Origin: an uncultured Verrucomicrobiota bacterium
Lineage (GTDB): Bacteria > Verrucomicrobiota > Verrucomicrobiia > Opitutales > Opitutaceae
Direction of reading: 5' to 3'
Length of the DNA: 64,000 nt
NCBI GenBank assembly: GCA_913058185.1
Contig: CAJXQX010000001.1
Location: 62,001 to 126,000, forward strand
This document shows positions 9,102 to 18,111 of this stretch, piece by piece. The notes below the pieces were generated by a model, which saw only the letters and a program-made list of their open reading frames with translations, did not search any database and was not told the origin of the DNA. The number at the start of each line of letters is the position of its first letter. The first letter of the stretch is position 1. Made by a program: the position numbers and the translations under genes.

Positions 9102-10385
9102 TTATTGGTTGCGCCGACGTCGTTGAGCGCGGGCTTCGAAGATGGGTAAATCTGCCACGCGGTCAGACAGTTGAGCGGCGAGTTCGGCCAATTTCTCGGG
9201 TTCACTGGCGGCTAAGTCAGTCGATTCGGTCGGATCACTATCGATCCGGTAGAGCTCGGTTGTTATTCCGTTCTCAACCAACTTCCACTCGGAAGTGATG
9301 AAGACATATTGGTGATTTCCGATAATGATGGGATCGCGCTGAACGGTTCCCTCCCCGGCGAATACGGAGCGAAGGTCGATGCCATCGGATTCAGGAATTG
9401 CGGCGGCGGGCACACCGGCGGCCGTCAGTAACGTGGGCATCAAATCCATCACGGCGGAGAGTTGAGCGGTGTGGGTTCCGATATTTGTTACACCCGGCCA
9501 GTTGATTACGAACGGCGCTCGGATACCGCCTTCGTAGAGCGTGTTTTTCATGCCCCGGAAATCACCGATATCGGAAAAACGTATCCCGCCGTTATCGGAG
9601 AAAAAGATCACGATAGTATTGTCCGCTTCACCTGAATCGGTGATGGCTGCCAGCAGCTTGCCGACCGCGTCATCGAACTCGGCTATCATGGCGCCATAGG
9701 TCGGCGCGGACGGCCCCGTAAGGTGGCTGAATTTCGCCACGGTTTCGGCTGGGGCCTGAATGGGTGAATGGGGAGCGTGCGGGGCAAAAAACAGGAAGAG
9801 TGGATCTTCGGTTTCACGAATCAGTTTGGCGCCTTCGGAGGCTTGGAGACGGGTGATGTAACCGGTCTCATCGGCGACTTCATCGTTACGCCACCAGTCT
9901 CTGGTTCCTTGTGATCCTTCATGAGTGAAGTAATCCAGACCGGTTTGGTAGCTGCCGTAAAATTGATCAAATCCGCGGTAGTGTGGTCTTTGCTCCGGAT
10001 TGTTCGCCCCACCGAGATGCCATTTCCCAATCATCGCAGTATGGTAGCCATGGGCTTGCAAAACCTGAGGCAGAAGAGGGGCATCAACAGGCAGTCCCGG
10101 ATCACTCGGTCGAACCGGGGCCGGAATTCCGAGTCGGTGAGGCAAGAGTCCGGATAACACCGAGGCACGGGTTGGACTGCAGGAGGGGAAGACGTAGAAG
10201 CGTTCTAGTTCCAACCCAGAAGCAGTTAGTCCGTCCAAATGGGGAGTCGGCACGTCGCCATCATGGAATCCGACGTCCCCCCATCCCATATCATCCGCCA
10301 TGATTATGACGATATTGGGTGGTGGTTGGGCCAATCCGATCAGGGGGAAAATGATAACGAGGGTGCGGAGCAGACGGAGGAGCAT
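9102..10385 (-). CDS. Secreted sulfatase (arylsulfatase type)
   Basis: This is a type I sulfatase (427 aa) with signal peptide MLLRLLRTLVIIFPLIGLA. 'NIVIIMADDMGWGDVG' supplies the paired Asp that bind calcium. 'PSCSPTRASVLSG' contains the C-x-P-x-R signature whose Cys becomes formylglycine. 'MIGKWHLGG' and 'IVIFFSDNGG' are the further active-site segments. It hydrolyses sulfate esters, probably from sulfated polysaccharides; the exact sugar cannot be told. No formylglycine-generating enzyme is encoded in the window, so maturation must rely on a gene elsewhere. It is upstream of the YHYH gene in a likely two-gene operon. Confidence 0.93.
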   Translation of the reverse strand: MLLRLLRTLVIIFPLIGLAQPPPNIVIIMADDMGWGDVGFHDGDVPTPHLDGLTASGLELERFYVFPSCSPTRASVLSGLLPHRLGIPAPVRPSDPGLPVDAPLLPQVLQAHGYHTAMIGKWHLGGANNPEQRPHYRGFDQFYGSYQTGLDYFTHEGSQGTRDWWRNDEVADETGYITRLQASEGAKLIRETEDPLFLFFAPHAPHSPIQAPAETVAKFSHLTGPSAPTYGAMIAEFDDAVGKLLAAITDSGEADNTIVIFFSDNGGIRFSDIGDFRGMKNTLYEGGIRAPFVINWPGVTNIGTHTAQLSAVMDLMPTLLTAAGVPAAAIPESDGIDLRSVFAGEGTVQRDPIIIGNHQYVFITSEWKLVENGITTELYRIDSDPTESTDLAASEPEKLAELAAQLSDRVADLPIFEARAQRRRRNQ

Positions 10386-10552
10386 GGGGGAGAAGACGCT
10401 GAGGGTTCAGAAATGTTACGTCCGAGCGGTCGCTATTTATGAAGACGGTATGGAGGGGCGACAGGGTTAACTTCTACCCTTAATTGAATAGACAAATTAA
10501 CTTAAGTAAGTTTACTAAGATAATCTAATTAACCCCTCAGATTCCCGCTATT
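10386..10552. promoter_or_regulatory. AT-rich leader upstream of cysK
   Basis: This 167-base spacer between a divergent sulfatase gene and cysK becomes strongly AT-rich from about 10483. It contains the 8-bp palindrome ACTTAAGT (10500-10507) and a -10-like gataat (10519-10524). It probably holds the cysK promoter, but I cannot assign a convincing -35 box. Confidence 0.35.
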
Positions 10553-11521
10553 ATGGCCCGTATTTATAACGACATTACCGAGACCATCGGAAACACCCCG
10601 TTGGTTCGTCTTAATCGCACAGCTAAAAAGCATGGTGCAGCAGCTGATATTCTCCTGAAGTTGGAGTTCTTTAACCCGCTTGCGTCCGTGAAGGATCGCA
10701 TCGGTTTCGCGATGATCGATGATGGTTTGAAAAGTGGTAAGATTACGGCCGACTCTGTCATTATTGAGCCGACTTCGGGTAACACCGGTATAGCGCTCGC
10801 CTTCGTGGCAGCGGCCAAAGGCTTGAAATTGGTGCTCACCATGCCCGAGACGATGAGCATGGAGCGCCGTAAGTTGCTCAAAGTTCTCGGAGCTCGCGTC
10901 GTGTTGACCGAAGGCCCCAAGGGCATGAAGGGCGCGATCGCCAAGGCTGAGGAACTCGCCGCTGAGATCCCTAATTCAGTCATTCTGCAACAGTTCTCAA
11001 ATCCCGCGAATCCTGAGATTCACCGTAAAACCACCGCGGAAGAGATTTGGGCGGATACCGACGGCAAAGTTGACTTCGTCGTGGCAGGTATTGGCACGGG
11101 CGGAACGATCACCGGTGTCGGTGAGGTGCTGAAAGCCAAGAATCCCAACATTAAGATTATCGCCGTAGAGCCGGCCAAGTCTGCGATTCTTTCGGGTGGT
11201 CAACCCGGCCCTCACAAGCTCCAAGGCATTGGTGCTGGATTCATTCCTGAGGTGCTGAATACCGACATTTACGATGAAGTCATCGCAGTGGACGAGGCCG
11301 ACTCCGGACCGATTGCCAAGGAAGTGAACACGCTCGATGGGGTGCCGATCGGCATCTCTTCCGGCGCTATCACCGCGGCTGCCATCGAACTTGCCAAACG
11401 TCCGGAGAACGCGGGCAAGCAGATCGTTGCGATTATCCCTTCCAGCTCTGAGCGCTACCTGTCGACCTGGCTCTTCGCCGATGTCGATCCGGAGAGTGAT
11501 TCGATCGAAGATCTTAAATAA
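10553..11521 (+). CDS. cysK: Cysteine synthase A (O-acetylserine sulfhydrylase)
   Basis: This PLP enzyme makes cysteine from O-acetylserine and sulfide (322 aa). '[14 protein letters not shown]' is the N-terminal signature. The PLP Lys is K47 in '[15 protein letters not shown]'. '[18 protein letters not shown]' binds substrate, '[14 protein letters not shown]' holds the cofactor phosphate, and '[11 protein letters not shown]' is the C-terminal Ser site. CysK rather than CysM is favoured by the length and the '[11 protein letters not shown]' segment. No CysE partner is next to it. The gene ends before an exceptionally stable terminator. Confidence 0.95.
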   Translation: MARIYNDITETIGNTPLVRLNRTAKKHGAAADILLKLEFFNPLASVKDRIGFAMIDDGLKSGKITADSVIIEPTSGNTGIALAFVAAAKGLKLVLTMPETMSMERRKLLKVLGARVVLTEGPKGMKGAIAKAEELAAEIPNSVILQQFSNPANPEIHRKTTAEEIWADTDGKVDFVVAGIGTGGTITGVGEVLKAKNPNIKIIAVEPAKSAILSGGQPGPHKLQGIGAGFIPEVLNTDIYDEVIAVDEADSGPIAKEVNTLDGVPIGISSGAITAAAIELAKRPENAGKQIVAIIPSSSERYLSTWLFADVDPESDSIEDLK

Positions 11522-11586
11522 TTCTGATCCAGTTTTAGGCTTCCCCGGTAGCAGCAATGCCGAAGGGGCGACCTAACCCCAAGCCG

Positions 11587-11633
11587 GTCCCGGCTTTCGT
11601 TCAGCAATGAACGGGAGCCGGGACTTTGGTTTT
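11587..11633 (+). terminator. Intrinsic terminator of cysK with GCAA tetraloop
   Basis: The 17-base arms 11587-11603 (gtcccggctttcgttca) and 11608-11624 pair fully, two pairs being G-U, around the GNRA loop gcaa. The tail tttggtttt follows. The track's start codon for the next ORF (11607) lies in this loop, which argues for a later start. Confidence 0.9.
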
Positions 11634-11693
11634 CAGGCAGGAAGAGTAGCGCGCGGTTGCTTTAAGCGGGTGGGCGATTTTGGGTTTGATGGT

Positions 11694-12164
11694 ATGCCTG
11701 CCGACGAGCCGTCACTCTCTACTGATTTTCACGCTGCTCACGTTGAGCGACTGGCGGCCAGCTATGGAAAATGGACGGGGCGAGAGCTGATCGAATCGAC
11801 TCCGGGTAAGCGTTTGGCTGAGGCGATTTATCATTCTCCGGCGGTGATCTTGTCGCACAATACCGCAGCTGACCCGTTGTTTAATTACGCGAATCTGGCG
11901 GGATTGAATCTCTTTGAGATGGATTGGGCTACGGCGATGCAGACGCCTTCCCGAACCTCAGCTGAGCCCGTCAATCAAGACGAGCGTGCGCGCTTGATGA
12001 AGTCCGTCACCGAACGCGGATTTATTGACGATTACCGTGGAGTGCGAATCTCGGCGACAGGACGGCGGTTTCTCATCGAACGCGCGACGGTCTGGAATGT
12101 GCTCGATTCATCCGAGCAATTGATCGGACAGGCGGCGACTTTTGATGAGTGGATTCCCCTTTGA
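11694..12164 (+). CDS. MEKHLA domain-containing protein
   Basis: This is a small PAS-like MEKHLA domain protein (156 aa from the ATG at 11694). 'PAVILSHNTAADPLFNYANLAGLNLFEM' contains the typical F-N-Y-A-N core. 'PSRTSAEPVNQDERARLM' and 'YRGVRISATGRRFLIERATVWNVLD' follow in family order. I place the start at MPADEPSLS because the upstream ATG at 11607 lies in the loop of the cysK terminator. MEKHLA domains are PAS relatives; the stand-alone bacterial forms have no proven ligand. It converges with the SLC13 permease gene. Confidence 0.82.
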   Translation: MPADEPSLSTDFHAAHVERLAASYGKWTGRELIESTPGKRLAEAIYHSPAVILSHNTAADPLFNYANLAGLNLFEMDWATAMQTPSRTSAEPVNQDERARLMKSVTERGFIDDYRGVRISATGRRFLIERATVWNVLDSSEQLIGQAATFDEWIPL

Positions 12165-12185
12165 GGCCTAGCGTTTAAAGCCCGT

Positions 12186-13982
12186 TTAGAACGGCCAGAT
12201 CTTCGGCACGAAGATGACCGCCATGGTGAAGCAGAGCAGGTTGAGCGGAATGCCGATTTTGAAGAAGTCGGTAAATCGGTAGCCACCCACACCGTAGACA
12301 TAGGTGTTGGTCTGGTAGCCGATCGGAGTGGAAAACGCGGCTGAGGCGGCGAACATCACCGCCACAATAAACGGCCTGGGATCGACGCCCAATTCGGCGG
12401 CGACCTGCAGTGCGATAGGCGCCATCAACGCGGCGATCGCGACATTCGATAAGATTTCGGTCAGCACCATCGTGGTGAGGTAGATGATGGCGAGAGCAAT
12501 CAATGCCCGGTGTTCGCTGGCGGACAGGGCGTTAATACCGTCCACGAGTCCGGTCGCCAGCAGAGCGGCGGCTCCGGTCGATTCCAGGGCCATTCCCATC
12601 GCGAGCATGCCTAAGATGAGAAAGATCAAGTTCCACTCCACCGAGGCATAGGCCTCCTTCGAAGTAAGGACCTTGGACAACATCAGCACGACCACGCCGC
12701 AAACCGATGCGATTTCGATGGGCAAGATACGCAAGGCGGCGCAGGTAATCACCCCGGCTATGACACCGATAACGAGGGCAATCTTCCCGGTTGGTGATTT
12801 GGTGGGTGTGCGGGCGCGATCGAAGAGAATCAGGTCCTCGCTGCTATGGAGCGCATTGATGGCCTCGTCGGTTCCCATCATGAGGAGCACGTCGCCGGGT
12901 TCGATCGGGAGCGTCTCAATTGCCTCGCGCACGTTGCGGCCCTTGCGGTGCAAGGCCACTGCGACCAAGCGGAAACGTTGGCGGAAATTTACGCCACGGA
13001 CCGTTTTACCGATGAGTTCAGATTGCGGAAGCACCACCGCCTCCACCAAAGAACCTTCATGAGCGGCGATCTGTTCGAGGCCGAGCTGGAGATCGGAAAC
13101 GAGATTCAATCCTTCCACACTTCGGGCTGCCGCGATTCCTTTGGGGCGGCAGGAAAGAATTAGACGATCTCCGGCCTCAAGGGAGGTGATTTTTGGCTCG
13201 ATGCGGATCGCGACTCCATGACGCACGATTTCGAGGACCCGCACACCGCGGGTGGCTTTGAGACCTGATTCGTGCAGGGTTTTCCCAATCATGGGGGATT
13301 CGTTCTGCACGAATGCTTCCGCCAGGTATTCTCGCCGCTCTTCGTCGGAAAGGATGTCTGTGAGCATCTCGCGCACAGGCAGAACCTTTTTGCCCACGAC
13401 GGCCAAGTAGATGCCACCGATGATCGCGATGGGGAGTCCGAGCTGAGCGAGTTCGAAAAGGCGGATGGTGGGTTGGCCGTTGGCGACCGCGATCCCGTTG
13501 ACGATCAAGTTGGTGCTGGTGCCGACAAGGGTGCACGTGCCACCCAGCACGGCAGCGTAGGAAAGTGGGATCAGCAGTTTGGAAGGTGCTAGCTTCATGC
13601 GACGAGCCAGCCCGAGCACGACGGGAAGAAACACCACCACGACGGGCGTGTTGTTGACGAATGCACTCAGGGTAGCGACGAGCGCGACCATTAGCAAAAT
13701 AACGACTGGATAGGGGAAAAAGCCGGCTCGCTCGACGAAACTCGAGATACGGTCGACCACGCCACATTTCACGAGAGCCGCGCTTAAAATGAACATGGCT
13801 CCCACCGTGATAGGCGCGGGATTGGCAAATACGGCGAAAGCGTTCTCCTTTTTTATGAGACCCGTGATCAAGAGAATCGCGAATAACGTCACGGCAGTGA
13901 CGTCGGGTGGGAATTTCTCCCACACGAAACTCGCCAAGGTCAGCCCCAGCAGCGCAAATACGAACACGATTTCGACAGTCAT
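12186..13982 (-). CDS. SLC13-family permease with two TrkA-C domains
   Basis: This inner-membrane anion transporter (598 aa, about 11-13 hydrophobic segments) belongs to the ArsB/NhaD/DASS superfamily. N-terminal segments include 'ALVATLSAFVNNTPVVVVFLPVVL' and 'GTCTLVGTSTNLIVNG', the SLC13 fingerprint. A soluble central insertion (about residues 205-375) contains two RCK_C/TrkA-C modules: 'IGKTLHESGLKATRGVRVLEIVR' and 'IGKTVRGVNFRQRFRLVAVALHR'. A second membrane half follows. This architecture is typical of proteins annotated as sodium/sulfate or dicarboxylate symporters. A sulfate role would fit the nearby sulfatases and cysK, but that is only contextual inference. Confidence 0.88.
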   Translation of the reverse strand: MTVEIVFVFALLGLTLASFVWEKFPPDVTAVTLFAILLITGLIKKENAFAVFANPAPITVGAMFILSAALVKCGVVDRISSFVERAGFFPYPVVILLMVALVATLSAFVNNTPVVVVFLPVVLGLARRMKLAPSKLLIPLSYAAVLGGTCTLVGTSTNLIVNGIAVANGQPTIRLFELAQLGLPIAIIGGIYLAVVGKKVLPVREMLTDILSDEERREYLAEAFVQNESPMIGKTLHESGLKATRGVRVLEIVRHGVAIRIEPKITSLEAGDRLILSCRPKGIAAARSVEGLNLVSDLQLGLEQIAAHEGSLVEAVVLPQSELIGKTVRGVNFRQRFRLVAVALHRKGRNVREAIETLPIEPGDVLLMMGTDEAINALHSSEDLILFDRARTPTKSPTGKIALVIGVIAGVITCAALRILPIEIASVCGVVVLMLSKVLTSKEAYASVEWNLIFLILGMLAMGMALESTGAAALLATGLVDGINALSASEHRALIALAIIYLTTMVLTEILSNVAIAALMAPIALQVAAELGVDPRPFIVAVMFAASAAFSTPIGYQTNTYVYGVGGYRFTDFFKIGIPLNLLCFTMAVIFVPKIWPF

Positions 13983-14025
13983 TGGCCGAGGAGGAAACTA
14001 ACCCCGGAAGGCTAACGCACCCAGC

Positions 14026-14832
14026 TTAATTTGGTGACGGGTTAACCTGCTCGCTCTGGCGATACCAGAGCACAAAAATGAAGAAGAAGCCCACGAAAGT
14101 TACGACGATGTTGCCAAGTTTCATGATGGCTGCGGCCAATAATTGATCATCCATCGGGCTGAACCCCTCGATTAATCGCGGAGCGAATTCGTAGGTGGGG
14201 TAGAGCACTTCAGTGGAGAACATGATGAAGGCAAACAGGGGCGTGAGGGCCACGGCGGTCCCGAAAAGATAGAGCATCTGGGTGGGCAGTTTTAACGAAG
14301 GCCACCTGGTGGAACGGGTGACGACTGACCACCAAAACAAGATGGCGGTAGCAAAGAACGAGAGATGCTCCATCACGTGCACAAAGCGATCCTGGAGAGC
14401 CAAGTCGTAGAGAGCTGGGATATGCCACAGCGTCTGCGTCAGCACATAGAGCGTTGCGGCTACCAGTGGACGGGTGAAGAACCAGCCGATCTTTCCGAAT
14501 ATTCCGAGTTTTTGCACCAATCCGTCGATGAGTGCACCGGGCCAACCAAGCAGCCACATCACCGCGCAGGGATAGATCAGAATCACATGTTGAGCCATAT
14601 GAGCAGAAAAGAGAAACCGTTCGCCGAGCTGATCGAACGGGGAACCGACAGCCAAATAGAAGAGAATGAGTGAGCCGTAGTAGCTGATTTTCCGCCAACG
14701 TGGGATAGACAAACCAGGTGCAATATTCTCCCTGAACGGCCCCGTCGCCATGGCGTAACCCCACGCCAACAGCAGTAACCCACCGATCAGGTAGGGTTCG
14801 TTATGCCAGTGCCTTAAATCGATGAGGGACAT
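14026..14832 (-). CDS. ctaG: Cytochrome c oxidase assembly factor CtaG (caa3 type)
   Basis: This polytopic membrane protein (268 aa from the ATG at 14832) belongs to the caa3_CtaG family. Family features are 'LIDLRHWHNEPYLIGG' at the N-terminus, 'FSAHMAQHVILIYPCAVMWLLGWP' with paired His, and 'HVMEHLSFFATAILFWWSVV'. The track start 54 bases upstream adds a poorly matching leader, so I prefer MSLIDLRHW. Bacillus CtaG is needed for a functional caa3 oxidase, probably at the CuB step. It is the last gene after ctaCDEF on the same strand. Confidence 0.9.
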   Translation of the reverse strand: MSLIDLRHWHNEPYLIGGLLLLAWGYAMATGPFRENIAPGLSIPRWRKISYYGSLILFYLAVGSPFDQLGERFLFSAHMAQHVILIYPCAVMWLLGWPGALIDGLVQKLGIFGKIGWFFTRPLVAATLYVLTQTLWHIPALYDLALQDRFVHVMEHLSFFATAILFWWSVVTRSTRWPSLKLPTQMLYLFGTAVALTPLFAFIMFSTEVLYPTYEFAPRLIEGFSPMDDQLLAAAIMKLGNIVVTFVGFFFIFVLWYRQSEQVNPSPN

Positions 14833-14929
14833 AGTTGAGTGCGCGTGGATTCGGCAGATGGCCGAGGCCCAAAAAAAGGCGGCCAATTGGCCGCCTCGTC
14901 AAGGGGGAGAAGGGGATTATCTCCCGTCG

Positions 14930-15274
14930 CTATTCTTTGTAGGCTGCTCCAACCGGAATCGATGCGTCGGCGCCGTGAACCAGGAGCAAGGCTCCGAGCG
15001 TGCCGCTGCCGATGATCATCCCGAGGACAAACAGAATCGTGAGAACCGGTTTATCCCACTTCAAATGCATGAAGATCCAGATGACGGCCACGAACTTTAC
15101 GGCCGACATGGTCATGAGTAACGTGACGATCAACCAAATAGCGAGCGGCATATAGATCACCAGCAATTCGAGTCCGGTGATGACCGCCAGGATCATCGCC
15201 AACTGAACGAAGAGGTGGAACTTACCCTCGTGGGCATGGGCCTCGTGGGAGGCTATAGATGCGGTATCACTCAT
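14930..15274 (-). CDS. ctaF: Cytochrome c oxidase subunit IV (prokaryotic COX4)
   Basis: This small membrane subunit (114 aa) has three hydrophobic helices, seen as 'LFVQLAMILAVITGLELLVIY', 'LAIWLIVTLLMTMSAVKFVAVIWIFMHLKWD' and 'VLTILFVLGMIIGSGTLGALL'. The 'FVAVIWIFMHLKWDKP' segment is typical of the caa3-type subunit IV. The start overlaps the ctaE stop by 4 bases (15271-15274), which implies translational coupling. It probably stabilises the oxidase rather than taking part in catalysis. Confidence 0.88.
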   Translation of the reverse strand: MSDTASIASHEAHAHEGKFHLFVQLAMILAVITGLELLVIYMPLAIWLIVTLLMTMSAVKFVAVIWIFMHLKWDKPVLTILFVLGMIIGSGTLGALLLVHGADASIPVGAAYKE

Positions 15275-16125
15275 GGCAGGACAACGTATTCAAGGAGGTA
15301 AACAACCGGGAAGATCACGATCCACACGATATCAACAAAATGCCAGTAAAGGCCCATGGACTCGACATCGACGGCTTGGGCTTCGCCGAAATCGACGGCC
15401 CCGCGCGGTTTGGCGAACCAGATCAACCCACCAAGGAGGGCGAGGCTACCGAAACAGGAGAGGGAGTGATGACTGAAGTAGTAGCCAAACCCATGACCGT
15501 TTTCAAAGGCGTGGATCAGCTGGAGTAGCGTATACATCCCGAAGACCACGAGCGCTGCAAAAACCAGGAAGTGGAAGAATCCGCGAAGTATCCAGCCTTG
15601 CCCGGCAGAGTCATCTACGGGTTTGAACGATCGAATATACATCAACACCAACCAGAGCACACCGATGGCAACGTGGGTGCCGTGCGTTCCCGTCAGGGTG
15701 TAGAAGGTGGCGCCGAACACGCTATTGGACAGCGTAAGTCCGCCGACGTGGACGAAGTGATTGAACTCGTAGACCTGACCGCCGAGGAAGATCAGCCCGA
15801 AGACGATCGTGCCCAACAGCATCTTACGGGTCGTCTCAACGTTGCCCTTTTGGATCGAGTTGACGGCGAGAGCCATCAACAACGAGGACATCAGCAGGAC
15901 GAACGTGGAACCCGAGGTCAGTTCGATCGAAAAGAGGTCACGAGGATCGGGTGTGCCTACCGGCGGGTGAAGGCGGTAGACGAGGTGAGTCGCGATCAGC
16001 GAACCAAAGAACATGCAATCCGAAGCAAGAAACAGCCACATGAAGAGCTTCTTGTGCGGAATACCGGTCGTGGTAGTCGCGTCGTGGTGGTGGTCGATAT
16101 GGCCGGCGGCGGCGTGGGAACTCAT
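15271..16125 (-). CDS. ctaE: Cytochrome c oxidase subunit III
   Basis: This membrane subunit (284 aa, about seven helices) begins with a His-rich tail, SSHAAAGHIDHHHD. Family motifs include 'KLFMWLFLASDCMFFGSLIATHLVY', 'GQVYEFNHFVHVGG' and 'GATFYTLTGTHGTHVAIGVLWL', the last being the conserved subunit III signature. Near the C-terminus is 'GLYWHFVDIVWIVIFPVVYLLEY'. It lies between ctaD and ctaF and overlaps the latter by 4 bases. Subunit III supports proton uptake and stability of the binuclear centre. Confidence 0.95.
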   Translation of the reverse strand: MSSHAAAGHIDHHHDATTTTGIPHKKLFMWLFLASDCMFFGSLIATHLVYRLHPPVGTPDPRDLFSIELTSGSTFVLLMSSLLMALAVNSIQKGNVETTRKMLLGTIVFGLIFLGGQVYEFNHFVHVGGLTLSNSVFGATFYTLTGTHGTHVAIGVLWLVLMYIRSFKPVDDSAGQGWILRGFFHFLVFAALVVFGMYTLLQLIHAFENGHGFGYYFSHHSLSCFGSLALLGGLIWFAKPRGAVDFGEAQAVDVESMGLYWHFVDIVWIVIFPVVYLLEYVVLP

Positions 16126-16151
16126 GGTATTTTACGAAAGAGGGTTAGAAC

Positions 16152-18104
16152 TCAATGTTGGGCATCAGCGTCGTCGCTGCCCTCCTTGGTAATGTGTAGG
16201 TGGTAACCACCAGGACCTTCGACTGACCACATCCAAGCACCGAAGAAGACGATGACGATGCCACCGATTGCTCCGATGAAATTATGGTTACAGAAGAAGA
16301 GGGATCCGATTAACATGCCGGAAGCGGTGATGACGGGGAACCACGAGTTACTCGGCATGTGGATGCCGCCGTGAGCTTCATCGTCCCCGGCTTGTTTGGC
16401 TTTCTCCGCCTCGATCTCTTTCTGGTGGTGTTTCTCATACCAAAAGGCATCACGAGCGTGAACCTTGGGCGTCACATCGAAGTTATGGTGAGGTGGAGGG
16501 TTCGGGATCGACCACTCGAGCGTGCGGGCATCCCAAGGATCACGCTTAACCTTCTCTCCCTTGAAGTAGGTGTAGACCATGACCACGAAGTAAACGGCGA
16601 TGCCGATACCGAGGATGAACGCGCCAATGGTGGCGATCATGTTGATGCTATTCCAACCCATATTGCCGTCGTAGGTGAACGTCCGGCGGGGCATGCCATT
16701 CAATCCCACGAAGTGGAGCGGGAAGAAGGTGATATTGAATCCAGCGAAAATCACCCAGAAGGAGAGTTTACCCCAGAATTCGGAAACCACGCGGCCAAAT
16801 ATCAGCGGGAACCAGTAGTGGATACCGGCGAGCAGTGCGAAGATAGAGCCGCCGATCAGCACGTAATGGAAGTGAGCCACCACGAAGTAACTGTCTTGCT
16901 GTTGAGCGTCAGCCGGAGCTGCGGCATGCATGATGCCGGAAAAGCCGCCCATCATGAACATCCAAACGAATCCCAGTGCGAACATCATCGGAGTGCGCAT
17001 CGAAAGATGCCCATTCCAGAGCGTGCCGATCCAGTTGAAGATCTTAACCCCGGTCGGAACGGCGATCGCCATGGTCGCTAAAGTGAACGCTGCAGTTGCA
17101 ACGGTGCCCATGCCCGTGGTGAACATGTGGTGCGACCACACGCCGAATCCAAGGAGACCAATCACGGCACCCGAGAAGACCACGATCGGATAACCGAAGA
17201 GCGGTTTACGGGAGAATGTCGGTAGGATCTCCGAGATGATTCCCATGGCGGGAAGGATCAGAATGTAAACTTCGGGATGGCCGAAGACCCAGAACAAATG
17301 CTGCCACAGGATGGGCAAGCCCCCCCCGGATACTTCGAAGAAACTCGTGCCGAAGTTGCGGTCCATCATGACTTCAACCAGCGCGATGGTGATCGCAGGG
17401 AAGGAGAGAATGATAAGAAAGGCGGTGAAGAGCGTCATCCAGGTGAACACCGGCAGGCGCATCATGGTCAGGCCGGGAGCCCGCATGTTGATGATCGTGA
17501 CGATAAAGTTCAGCGAACCAATGATCGACGAGACGCCGAGGACCTGAATGCCCATGACCCACATGTCGGTGGACATATCTCCGGCAAACTCACTGGAAAA
17601 CGCGTTGCTCGTTAGCGGCGCATAACCGAACCAGCCCATATCGGGCAGACCGGACTTCACGAAGAATCCAAGGTTGAGGATGATCGCACCGGCGAGGAAC
17701 AGCCAGTAAGCGAAGCCGTTGAGTCGCGGGAAGGCGACATCTCGGGCCCCGATTTGTAACGGCATGATGTAGTTGAAGAACGCGGCCGAAAGCGGCATGA
17801 CGGCGAGGAAAATCATCGTCGTCGCGTGCATCGTGAACATCTCATTGTAGGTCTGAGCCGACATGAAATCGTTATTCGGCACCGCGAGTTGGAGCCGGAT
17901 CATCAGCGCTTCCGCTCCGCCCACGAGGAAGAAGAAAAGAGCACTGATACCGTAGAGGAGGCCGATGCGCTTGTGGTCGACGGTGGTCAGCCAGTTGATG
18001 AGGCCTGTCTTGTGGTCGGGCCGGGTAAACAGCCAGGAACGCTTGGCAGCCGGAGCGTGCTCCTCGTGCCCGATAAATTCGTTTTTGGTCAAAGATTGGT
18101 CCAT
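16152..18104 (-). CDS. ctaD: Cytochrome c oxidase subunit I
   Basis: This is the catalytic heme-copper subunit (650 aa). 'MFTMHATTMIFLAVMPLSAAF' carries a low-spin heme His. 'HLFWVFGHPEVYILILPAMG' gives the CuB His and the cross-linked Tyr of the HPEVY motif. 'FGVWSHHMFTTGM' holds the next two CuB His, and 'VVAHFHYVLIGGSIFALLAG' the heme a3 and heme a His. The HPEVY motif places it in the A family. The chain is about 100 residues longer than mitochondrial COX1. The C-terminal extra part contains two hydrophobic helices ('GMLIGSLFFCNHNFIGAIGGIVIVFFGAWMW'-like), as in caa3 oxidases. It starts 7 bases after ctaC. Confidence 0.97.
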   Translation of the reverse strand: MDQSLTKNEFIGHEEHAPAAKRSWLFTRPDHKTGLINWLTTVDHKRIGLLYGISALFFFLVGGAEALMIRLQLAVPNNDFMSAQTYNEMFTMHATTMIFLAVMPLSAAFFNYIMPLQIGARDVAFPRLNGFAYWLFLAGAIILNLGFFVKSGLPDMGWFGYAPLTSNAFSSEFAGDMSTDMWVMGIQVLGVSSIIGSLNFIVTIINMRAPGLTMMRLPVFTWMTLFTAFLIILSFPAITIALVEVMMDRNFGTSFFEVSGGGLPILWQHLFWVFGHPEVYILILPAMGIISEILPTFSRKPLFGYPIVVFSGAVIGLLGFGVWSHHMFTTGMGTVATAAFTLATMAIAVPTGVKIFNWIGTLWNGHLSMRTPMMFALGFVWMFMMGGFSGIMHAAAPADAQQQDSYFVVAHFHYVLIGGSIFALLAGIHYWFPLIFGRVVSEFWGKLSFWVIFAGFNITFFPLHFVGLNGMPRRTFTYDGNMGWNSINMIATIGAFILGIGIAVYFVVMVYTYFKGEKVKRDPWDARTLEWSIPNPPPHHNFDVTPKVHARDAFWYEKHHQKEIEAEKAKQAGDDEAHGGIHMPSNSWFPVITASGMLIGSLFFCNHNFIGAIGGIVIVFFGAWMWSVEGPGGYHLHITKEGSDDADAQH

Positions 18105-18111
18105 GGTGGGC

